A DNA stretch of 64,000 nt from Ulota crispa (taxonomy: Eukaryota; Streptophyta; Bryopsida; Orthotrichales; Orthotrichaceae): assembly GCA_963920765.1 (NCBI GenBank), contig OY987248.1, positions 2,051,001 through 2,115,000 of the forward strand, written 5' to 3'. Positions 12,501-21,803 of the stretch are shown one piece after another. A program made the position numbers and the translations under genes. The notes beneath the pieces are model-generated. The model worked only from the letters and a program-made list of their open reading frames with translations. It was not told where the DNA came from and searched no databases. Each line of letters starts with the position of its first letter. Position 1 is the first letter of the stretch.

Positions 12501-15500
12501 GCGATATCACTTACCAGGTAATATAGCAAGCTTTTTTCTTTATTCCCCCGGTAACAGTGTTGAGATTTCACTTGCTAATTTGAAACGTAAATTCCAGATT
12601 TTGCCTAACATACTAAAAAATGTAATTTATTTTTGCTCGTATATACTTGAGATACTTACGGAAGTGGGGTCAAAATTTCTTATGGTTTAGATGAGAGCGA
12701 GGAAGAGTATTCATCAAGATTGGCAGACAACCTTGAGAAGATGATCCTCAAAGAGGGCCCCGAAACAGTACGTTAATTTCCATGCTCGCCGAGTTAATTC
12801 ACCCTAGATTGGAACTGCGATTAGTACTTCTTATTGAACCTGCTTGATTATGTGCTTCGTGCTTTTGTTAAGTATTACGGTTCCTCTTTTTCAAAAAAAG
12901 TAGAAAACCCGCTTGATTATATCTGCCTATTGAAATTGCTGTGTGCTCATTCCTGATTACGTATGAATATCCAGATTGCAGCTTTCATTGCAGAGCCTCT
13001 TATGGGTGCTGGCGGCGTCATTCCTCCACCAGCAACGTATTGGGACAAAGTTCGTTCTCTCTTGATTTAGTCTTTTTGCATTTGAAACCAACTTGATATT
13101 GCAAAGCACTCTCATTCAAAATCCAAGGATCTATTGCGAAACATGGTCCGCTCTCCTTGGCATGCGTTCAAGAGGTCCATCATTATTATTGAGGGTAGGC
13201 TTTTTATTGCAGGCTGATGTTTTGTTATCCCATAATTATTTCAACTCCTCACTCCTTGTTTTGGGGGACACGTTGAGTGCAGGTTCAGCCGATACTAAAG
13301 AAGTATGACATTCTTCTAATAGCAGATGAGGTAATACTTCAGAAAGTTAGACCGACGGAGCACAGCATAATTTTTGACTGTAAAACACAAGTTCTCATGC
13401 CCTCAACTAATGAATTTGTGTTGTCTTTGGATTGCAAGGTCATTTGTGCATTTGGAAGACTTGGATCAATGTTTGCTTGTGAAAAGTATAACATTAAACC
13501 TGACCTTGTCACAATAGCCAAGGTTTGTCCTCTCGTACCACTTGTGCAATTGATATTGGGAGCGACTAGGTGGACACCCCCCAATTGCTACGCGGATACC
13601 CCCATAGTCAAATCTATTAAATTTGAGATTATTATTACGCTGAAATATGAAATAAAATCAAAGAATACTTTAGTGTACATAAGTGCTACAAACATACAAC
13701 AAATCTGCCTCATTTGTGACATAGTCAAGAGTCAAAAATGTAAATGAAGGGAGCAACTAGTTTAACTCCTAACTGTGTCACAAATGAGGCAAATATGTAG
13801 TGTGTTTGCAATGATTGTAGACACAGATGTATGCTAAAATATTCTTTTGATTTTATTTCATATTTCAGCGTAATAATAATCTCAAATTTAATAGATTTGG
13901 CTATGGGGGTGTCTGCGTAAATTGGGGGGGTGTCCACCTAGTCACTCCCTTGATATTTATGATGCCACAGCTCTTGATTCTCTAATCTTGGTCTGAGTTG
14001 CGTAGTGCATGCTGTGCAGCAATTGTCGTCAGGATACATGCCAATATCTGCGGTTCTTTTGGGACAACATATATTTGATGCTATCTCTTCATTCAGCAGT
14101 GGATTGGGTGAGACATCGACCTTTTCAATTCCAACTTGAATGTATGCTTCTAATGTTTTCATTTTCACGATTTGTCATCCAAGTTAGATATGTTAATAGC
14201 AGATGATCAGTTTATAATCCAGTGTTATACAATTAAGAGTTTGATCATTGGATTTTTTGTTTAATTAGGTATCTTCGGCCATGGGTTTACATTTGGTGGC
14301 CATCCAGTGGCTTGCGCAGTGGCTCTGGAGACGCTGCGGATTTATAAGTAATGCTCAAACCATTGTAGAGTACTGACTATAACTCGTTACCTTTTCTATC
14401 TCGATGCAGCACTTATTGTGAACTTCTTGCAGGGAGAGAGATATATTAGTTCATATTAACGAAGTAGCACCAATTTTTCAAACGGGAATGAAGAATCTCG
14501 CTAATAGCCCCATCATTGGAGAGGTAAGTCCTCCGCTTGTATCGTCTTTTACGAATAACAGCTCAGAAGCGGTCTCCAGTATGACACTAAGAACCGGTGT
14601 TTGATAAAATTTGATGCTTTTCCAGATCAGAGGCGAAGGCTTGGTGCTTGGAATAGAGTTCATTGCAAATAAAGAGACTAAGGAGAGCTTGCCTGCATCA
14701 TGGGGTAAGTCAATTGATCACATTCCATCTCAACGGCACATATCCCAATGCGGTCCCTTGCCGGTACCGAGCGAATATCAATAGTGCCAACAAGCTAAGT
14801 GGGGAGTTATGGCCTGTTTAGCTAATTGAAAGTTAAACAACCAATTGAGTGCTTGCAAGGTTACACATGAATAATTAAACATTCAAGTTAGCCAACTACT
14901 GGTACTCGGTATCGTTGATATTTAGGACTTCAAATCATCAGCACAGACACAAGTAATCTACTTATCCATAATAGGAGAATTATTTTTGAAATAATTGAAT
15001 GTAGATTCATTGCAAGTTAGCAGGAAGTACCACCAGTTTGTTATAATTGACACAACTTGATCAATGTAGATATTCAATAACTAGTTCTAATTAGCAAAAA
15101 ATGCTACTTAGGTGGTGTGAGCGGGACCCAACTTGTTCATTGATCAAAGTATCTACCATGATGACAAGGTTTGGTCCTTTTGAATTGTAGGAGTGGGTGG
15201 ATACTTCTCAGGGCAGTGCACCGCTTTGGGGATGCTGATACGCTTTGCAGGGGATATTGCAATGATGTCACCACCACTTATCATCACAGATGATGAGATA
15301 CACGAGGTAAGTACCACCTCCTTGAGTTCTCTATTAGCTGAGCATACTTTTCTGCAAAGAAAGTGAAACATCAAAGCATCTTCAAGCTATAATCAACGAA
15401 TCTATGATTGTTGTTGCGCTTGAAACTTTTCATGCCCATAGATGGAGCCCAGAAGAGGATCCTCAGTTGGAATGAGCTCAAGATTGTGCATTTAAAGAAC

Positions 15501-15705
15501 CAAGATCCCTTTTCTAAGGGTGTTCGGGCAATTTCTCAAAGCTGAAAAATGTTATGTAAGCCGACAGAAAGACGCAATTGCTAATTTTCATTTTTCTCGT
15601 TCTAAACTGAAAATCTCTTGGCTCTGAAAACTGTTCCAGATTTTGAAGATCTCAGCGGCAGCGTTGAAGTCTACGGAGAAATATGTGAATGAGTTAAGGT
15701 CGTAA
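9583..15705 (+). CDS. GABA-T: GABA transaminase, class III PLP-dependent aminotransferase
   Basis: I rebuilt 18 exons giving 499 residues: 9583-9722, 10460-10550, 10968-11040, 11173-11270, 11388-11480, 11940-12013, 12189-12227, 12429-12517, 12691-12767, 12975-13049, 13283-13330, 13439-13522, 14020-14107, 14269-14347, 14433-14523, 14626-14704, 15191-15306, 15640-15705. All joins are GT-AG and in phase. The protein matches plant POP2-type enzymes throughout: [50 protein letters not shown], the PLP aspartate in [13 protein letters not shown], and the Schiff-base lysine at residue 327 (TIAK). Such enzymes move the GABA amino group to pyruvate or glyoxylate, giving succinic semialdehyde. The N-terminus ([16 protein letters not shown]) is not a clear mitochondrial presequence, so an upstream targeting exon may be missed or this form may be cytosolic. 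A glutamine follows the catalytic lysine. Introns 2 and 12 hold transposon derivatives. Confidence 0.93.
10602..10916. mobile_element. Foldback MITE family M1, copy a (MULE-like, 9-bp TSD)
   Basis: The element opens GGGAAAATTTCATGGATAC and closes with the inverted form. The two halves (about 150 bp each) are near-complete inverted repeats around GCGCACACCACTTC / GCATGCGCACAAAGG. It is flanked by a perfect 9-bp direct repeat, TAGTTTTAA (10593-10601 and 10917-10925). Nine-bp duplications are typical of Mutator-like transposons. It lies in intron 2 of the GABA transaminase gene. Open frames across it are translations of the palindrome. Confidence 0.9.
13558..13949. mobile_element. Foldback element with 8-bp target duplication
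   Basis: Inverted arms of about 190 bp start GGGAGCGACTAGGTGGACAC and end in the complement. A perfect 8-bp direct repeat, TTGATATT, flanks the element (13550-13557 and 13950-13957). Eight-bp duplications fit hAT-type transposition, but the termini are not classic hAT ends. There is no coding capacity. It sits in intron 12 of the transaminase gene, between the catalytic-lysine exon and the next one. Confidence 0.88.
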
Positions 15706-16335
15706 AGGGGATGAATCATGAAGCTTATGGAGCTCCAGGCACAAGGATTAAGTCTGATTGAAGGCACCAAAATGTTCATCACATCGTTCCCGTCACTGAA
15801 GTCCTTACACGTTGTCGACACGAGACTCTTCTAGACCATTCCATACGGGTTGACAAATGTGGTACATTTGGCAACGCTTACAGATACATTTCGAAACCAG
15901 ACATAAGAAATACCTTAATGCTTGTAGATATCAACACAGAAGGCATCTGTGTATAACCACTGGAGAAAATTATTCTCCTAAACGACAGGGTTTGGGACAT
16001 GATTTACTAAAATTAGGTGTCCAAATGTGCAAATAATGCAGGGTAGCACGGAGCGTACATGTATACCACGCTGGAGAAAAAAATCATTGGATGTAATCAA
16101 CGTTTATGCAAGTAAGAATATGCATTCTTCACTACACCATACACCTAAATTTATAAACACAGGATGTACCAAGAAGATCACAAAGTCATTCACAGGGGAA
16201 CACGTTCTCCTTTTGACAACATATATAACATAATTACCGGTAGGGGCTGTGTATGAATAATGAACCATTTTCCATGCCCATGACAAGTCAGGATAGGAAA
16301 CCTAGGTTGAAATCTAAGAACTAATTTCTTATTTC
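15706..16335. other. Convergent intergenic space
   Basis: This gap lies between the stop codons of the rightward transaminase and leftward metalloprotease genes and must hold both 3' untranslated regions. I see no further gene or repeat in it. Confidence 0.6.
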
Positions 16336-19300
16336 CTAGGTGCCTACATTCGGGGCCCGCATTGCTGTAGGTGCTCCATACGAATACCTCCATTGACCAC
16401 ATGCGTCACAGTTATCTAGCAAATTCAAATTTGCAAGTGTACAAAACTTACAAGTCCATGTCTTGCTTGGCGTTGCCTGTTCAGCAGGGAAATGTTCTCT
16501 AACGCTCCCACATGCCGCACAAGAAAGCGCAAGCGGCTGCCATAATCAACAGAAACCCATGGTAAGCATTGTAGGTAACCACCAAATCATACAGGAAAGC
16601 AATGGCCCACTTGTCGGAATTCATTAAAAAAGTAAACATTACTACCAATCTGGATCAAAAGACTACCACGTTTTAGTAAAAATAAAACGAATAAGCAAAG
16701 CCCTACAATTGCTAATACCCAACAGTATAAGGAAACATCGAAAAAAGCTGTCCTTTGAAGGCAAGAGTGACTCACCAGGTTATGTAGGGTGCAAGCATTG
16801 CAAGCCCACTCTCCATTTGCAGAGGTGGTATCATCCTCGGCAATTCGTCTATCTAAAGAGCTTTGTGCATCACTCCGTCCTTTCTTCTGTGCTCTGGCTA
16901 TGGCAGCCTCTCCAACAGGATCCAAAGGTACCGATCTGTTGCTACTTCTCTTTGTGGTATCACCATAATTCCAAGTGCTCGTACCCTCTGTAAACAACAA
17001 GCCTACTTCATAGTTAGGCTTGATCTCAAAAAAGTCCAGCTCTTACATCTCTAAAGTGATATCTCTACAGTTATATACTCCCTCTGTCCCTCTAAAAACG
17101 TTAAAAAAGCTTCCTTGCAAAGGATCAATTGTGTTTATCGTTTTTGTGCTAGTGACACATGCATTCTAGAATCAATATACCATCTACCAAATGTATGCAA
17201 AATCTCCAGCTTTGATGTTGCGGTTTGGGCACCCAAATGCCATGCAAAAAGTACCATATTTGTGCCTGTTGCCAACTCCTCATTATTCATGATTTAAAGA
17301 TTAGTAGCAACAATGGTACCTCATATGGGCAAGGCCAAGCTTGCAAGGAGAGGAATGCTCTCTAATCGCTTCACTTGCCCCCATGAGATCATTGAACATG
17401 ACAAACGCTTTCTCAACGTTTGAAATCAGCAAAAGGGAGCTTTTTAGTGGTACAAGAAATGTGTCTGATTTGGACGTTTTAGAGGAACAGAGGGAGTACT
17501 AAACTTCCAGAAATCAGAAATGTCTACAAACGCTTTGACCATCGGTGTTTCATTGTCCAAACAAACCTGCAGATAAGGGCTAAGAAGAAAATGCATTGTC
17601 TCTCTCACCTTCTCCACTGGTTGAAGCTCCCGAGTTGGACGAGGCCCGATTCGCATCAGAAACTCTCTTGGATTCTGTATCCAAAATTTCGATGGGATTC
17701 TGTGCACTATTTTCCTTTTCCTTTTCCTCGGCCTTTTCAAGACCGTCGTTTCCACTTGTGGTAGGAGCTGCACACCAGAGGTCGTCTCGAAGTCTTCTCT
17801 CCGCCGCCATAGCAGCAGCTTGTAAAGGACTCAAGGCTCTCATGATTCCACTGTCTCCGCCGAGGCGTCGTGGGCCAACCGGCATCAAAGAACCTGACTT
17901 GGCACGCTTCTCAGCAGCAGCAAGAGCTGCTGCACGGAGGTTCGTTGGAGCGGGGTTGTGAGTGTAGCCACCCAGTCGCTGACCCCTGGCGTCAAAACCT
18001 TGGCCTGTTCCAGAAATCCCCTTCGCCATGAGCTCTTCACATTCCTACACATGACAAAACAAGAATCAGTTTGAAAGGGAACTTTTCAAGCGCGTGAAAC
18101 CAAATGATGGTTTTGAAGAAGGGGAAAATTTCATGGATACCCCTCCTGAAGTTTGCAATATTTCATAGATAACCTTGCTTTTTCAGAAATATCACAAATA
18201 ACCTTGGACCCAAAAAAATTAGGCGTTTGTTTTTGTTGTGCATGCCACTTCCCTTTTTCCTTTGTGAGCACACATAACAAGTAAAGAAGTAGTGTGCGCA
18301 CAAAGGGAGAAGGGAAGTGACATGCATACAAAAACAAATGCCTAAAATTTATGGTCCAAGGGTATTTGTGTGATATTTCTGAAAAAGCAGGAGTAACTTA
18401 TCTATGCAAATATTGCAAGCTTCAGGGGTATCCATGAAGTTTTCCCTTGAAGAAAATAGGGTAAGAGAAGTGGCACCTTGGTAATCTCGTCGAGCAGTTT
18501 GTAAAATTTGGCGTCGTGAGGTCCGCATTCATTATGTGTCAGCTCGTGGAGTAAAGTGCCCAGCACACTCTCGTATGGGTAGAAATCCCAGTCACGTCCA
18601 TGATGTCGTAACCGGATCCTTACTTCCCGGCCTCCGTCTATGTTCAATCCCAGTAACCCTGGATTGCTCGGACTGCACACGTAAAACTGCATTCTTACTA
18701 TCAAAGATTCCCTTCCTTCCTTCCATTCCTCTTTCAAAAAGCGACATATCTGCTCTAAAGTTTTAGGTTTTAATACGAAAAAAAAATGAAAAAAAAGTTC
18801 ACAACAACCTTCCAAGAATGTCTGCATAATCATTGTTATACAAGTATTACTCTATCCATCTCGTTTATAAATTTCTTAGTTCAAGCCGATATTTACACTG
18901 TAATTTCACTTTCATAAAGCGTATGTAGATCTTAACCCCTAAATGCCCAAGGCATCAAAATTTGGTGTATAAAACACCAAAACTTGGTGCCTTAGGCATT
19001 TAGGGGTTAATGCAATAGTCAGAAGTATTACAAACCAGAGAGCTCTCACGTATAACGCACAGCTTCTTACTACAATCTCGTCTATTTTTATTTTTTGTGA
19101 AAACCTTTGCAGGTTTGGAGTTTAATTCAGTGCAAAGAGGATCAGGGTTTGCAAGTGAGATTCTTTGGAAGAGGCGAAATCGGAAATTGAAAAAAAAGCG
19201 AAGCCAAAAGGGGGTGAGAAACACTCACCAAAACTCTGACAGAAGCTTGACCTGCCACTTGCGCTTCCGCATGATGGGTTGCACTTGCTTGGCCGCCATC

Positions 19301-19398
19301 TCCAGCAATCTGCGCGCTTCCTCATCCTTCTCCCTCTTGAGGGTTTTGATCTCCCACACCTTGTCGAGGTCTCCCCCGCCAATCGAAGACACCGGCAT
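16336..19398 (-). CDS. WSS1A: WLM-domain (Wss1/SPRTN-like) DNA-protein crosslink protease
   Basis: Five exons on the minus strand give 404 residues: 19229-19398, 18477-18672, 17609-18044, 16776-16987, 16336-16536. The WLM domain occupies roughly residues 1-130 and contains NPGLLGLNIDGGREV and the zinc-protease motif HELTHNECGPH at residues 99-109 (HExxH plus a third His). An Ala/Arg-rich and acidic linker follows (RLGGYTHNPAP, GPRRLGGDSG). Two RanBP2-type zinc fingers close the protein: WACNACTLHNL...CAAC and WTCKFCTLANLNLLDNCDAC. Wss1-type enzymes cleave proteins crosslinked to DNA or bound to SUMO/ubiquitin in the nucleus. The start codon is the first ATG of the exon that leads into the domain. 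Introns 1-3 carry, in order, a 79-bp TTAA palindrome, an M1 foldback and a Stowaway-like element. The gene symbol is by family resemblance. Confidence 0.92.
17078..17496. mobile_element. Stowaway-like (Tc1/mariner) MITE
   Basis: The element starts CTCCCTCTGTCCCTCTAAAA and ends in the complement CAGAGGGAG, with TA dinucleotides on both sides (17076-17077 and 17497-17498). CTCCCTC-GTCCC termini with a TA duplication are the hallmark of plant Stowaway elements. The right terminal arm is readable for about 25 bp. At about 419 bp it is longer than typical members. It lies in intron 3 of the metalloprotease gene. Confidence 0.85.
18122..18446. mobile_element. Foldback MITE family M1, copy b
   Basis: The termini match copy a (GGGAAAATTTCATGGATAC and complement). 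The arms are inverted around ACAAAGGGAGAAGGGAAGTG. Flanking 9-mers TTGAAGAAG and TTGAAGAAA differ at one base, consistent with an aged target duplication. It is in intron 2 of the metalloprotease gene, next to the HELTH exon. Confidence 0.88.
18932..19010. mobile_element. Minimal 79-bp TTAA-bounded palindromic element
   Basis: TTAACCCCTAAATGCCCAAG on the left faces its complement on the right, which ends GCATTTAGGGGTTAA. The inner sequence is GGCATCAAAATTTGGTGT followed by its near-complement. The terminal 35 bases match the end of repeat R1 (compare 52400 read on the minus strand), so this looks like an internally deleted derivative. It lies in intron 1 of the metalloprotease gene. Confidence 0.85.
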
Positions 19399-19919
19399 CG
19401 TCACCAATGAATGGATGTTTCCACCTAAACCTTCACCCCCTTGCTCTGCTCCTCACTTCTCTCTGCTTCTAGCTCAATTCTTGCCAACCCAACAACGCTT
19501 TTCATAAGCACCACCTTGCAATCCTACTTCTCAAACCCTAAAATCTGAACGGATTCGCAGCACCGAGATTGTTGCGCAACTGACAACAAAACTTCGGTGA
19601 TTGGAACGACACAAGTATGAATGGAGAAAAGATTATGTGGAAGCTTGTATAGTGGAAAGCAAGCACGGAATCCATTGAGAACTGGATTGCAGAAGATTTG
19701 TGTAGAAGCATCTGCAGTGGAGAGCAAGCATGGAATCCTTCGAGAATTGGGTGGGACTCGGAGCTGTGATTGATGATGATAAACTTCAGGGGGAAGCTTC
19801 TATAGCAGAGTCCAGACTCACCCAGGAAACTAGAAGACGTTAAGGTTTGAACCTTACCTTTAAAGTAAAAGCAAAAGAAAAGCTTCGTGTTGAGTTTAAA
19901 GCCAGAGTTCAAGAGTACG
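19399..19919. promoter_or_regulatory. Upstream region of the metalloprotease gene with a short tandem repeat
   Basis: A telo-box, AAACCCTAA, lies at about 19533-19541. A 65-bp unit with AGTGGAAAGCAAGCACGGAA is repeated (near 19651 and 19716). No coding exon is evident. The next feature to the right faces the other way, so this is probably part of a divergent promoter region. Confidence 0.5.
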
Positions 19920-20685
19920 AGTAATCTGACGGCTGGAATTTGAACTGTAAACCGATTCGGAGGCTGCTTCGTTGTGAAGCAAAAGTGTGGATCTGCCGCG
20001 CGTTAGCGTTAGCGTCAACTTCTGCATCGCACGTTCTCCATTATGCGAACAGGGAAGTCTCTCTCACGTTCCCATACAGTGACATCAAGTAGGGCTTGAA
20101 GAACTTACGTTTGTTGCAAATTAGGGTTTGCCTCTCGAGCGCCCTGCTCCTGGCAAATCCTCCGAAGTGGATTAGGAGTTCTGCAAATTGCATCGCATTA
20201 CAGGTTCGTCTTCGCAAGCATTTCCTCGCGTGTGTTGTAGAAGCGGCAATTGGAGCAGCGACTTTTTTAGGGTTCGGAAGAGGCTTAGTGAAGGATTTAG
20301 GGTTTGCTGGTTCGCGGTTTTTTGGTGCCACGATTTAGGTCAAAGGGACATTGATTCTTTGGTGACGTGAAGAGCGCTGGAAGAGGAGTCTTGATTGAGT
20401 AGTGGACGGTTTCGGGAGAGAGTGAGTAAGCGTCCGGTTAGAATTAGGGCTAGAATTAGGGTTAAGATGCAGGACTTAGTTCATGGAAAAGCCTAGTTTT
20501 TTTTTCCTTTGCCAGAGATTTTTGATTGCGTGTCTGATTTTCAGATAGCGCTTTAGTTTTATTTGGTTTTTTTTTTTGTTGATATGTTCTGTTTTTGAGC
20601 TGCGGTGCACGTTCGAAGGCTGCCTATTTGTAGAACGATGTCAAATTGTCGCTGAATTGGAATTTGTTGGGTTTTGCTGATGTTC
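19920..20685 (+). promoter_or_regulatory. Orphan copy of the JJJ1 upstream module (module A)
   Basis: This stretch aligns with 62570-63505, the region directly upstream of the J-protein start codon. Shared tracks include CTGCCGCGCGTTAGCG, GCGCCCTGCTCCTGGCAAAT and AGATTTTTGATTG. Homology fades where the J-protein ATG would be, and no J-domain follows. Inverse telo-boxes (TTAGGGTTT) occur at 20121-20129 and 20297-20305. The next gene downstream is the neuroguidin-like gene at 21804. The module may serve it as a distal promoter or 5' untranslated exon. Confidence 0.7.
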
Positions 20686-21209
20686 CAACATTCGCAAAAA
20701 ATGGTTTATAACTCTGTGGACCGGGGTGTTGTTACTTTGGGGTTGGTTTACTTTGGGAAATAATAGAGTGAGACAAGTTTCTGAGCTGCAGTAGAAGGTT
20801 AGGTTAAAATATTAGGGTTAGATTTGTTTCCGTTGGATCAGAGGTGGAGTTCGAGTAGAAAGTTTGTTTGTCCTCAATATATAGAAGAACTCTGTCTCTT
20901 TTTACATCTTGTGTTGCAGGAATGCTTACTCTGTGCTTCTCTTCATATTCTTTCTTTGGGTAGTGTATTTAAAGCGCAGGTTTCCATTCCCGTAGAGCTT
21001 CTCTGCCACATTGTCACGTGTCATGCAGTGATTCCAACTGTGACTTTCTGAGGTAGCTCAAGTGGCTAAAAACTATGCTAAATCTGCCGAAATATCAGAA
21101 TCAACTCTGCGATATTCAGTCGTTGTTGTGGCTGTAAAGAAAAATTTGGTCGAAGATTTTTGTTTGAATTTAGTCACATTAATGAACGTGTACATTATCA
21201 ATTGGACAG

Positions 21210-21280
21210 TGCGAGGTGAAGTCTGGGGAGTTCTCGAGTTAGTAGACGGAGCGACGTTTGACGAGGCTGCTAAGCAGAAG
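21210..21280 (+). other. Exon-like open island upstream of the neuroguidin gene
   Basis: A 71-bp open segment encoding VRGEVWGVLELVDGATFDEA is preceded by TTGGACAG and followed by AAG|GTAAAT, a plausible acceptor and donor. I do not recognise the peptide. It could be a 5' leader exon, a relic of a lost gene, or chance. Confidence 0.3.
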
Positions 21281-21803
21281 GTAAATTTACGGAACTAATT
21301 CTAACAAAGAAATGGTTACATCTTTACTGCTTAAAATCATTTATTCAGATCACAAACAGTACAAAAAATAAGATAATTATTATTGTAAACAATATAAACC
21401 CTAAACCAATCTTTGTTGACTATTTCATACTTCAAAACAACTCATATTTTGTAGTAGATATTTACTTCACCAACACTGTATGTAGATATACAAGAGTAAA
21501 GGCTTGCAAGGGGCGTTTTTAATTGGATAGCAATTCTTTCAATCTACTCAAGAGTTCCATAATTATTTCTTTTCCAACAAAAGGTAATTGATTCCACCAA
21601 TTTACATAAAAAGTGTTTCAAGGAATAAGAAACATTTATTTATGTCTCTGACTTGAGCAAGATCTTTCCCATTCACTTCTTGTTCCATTCGTAATATACA
21701 AGATTTGTTAGCACATGTTTATCTATATCTAACTTCTGACCTAAATTTTTCATTTTGTGAAGCCGTCCCACTTTTCTAGAGTGTCTCCTTAATTCTCATC
21801 GCC

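Noticed and set aside
17580..18029. WLM exon 3 frame running on to the stop near 17580
   Set aside because: A good donor (GAAG|GTGAGA) precedes the stop and joins in phase to the exon with EGTSTWNYG, so the apparent C-terminus is intronic.
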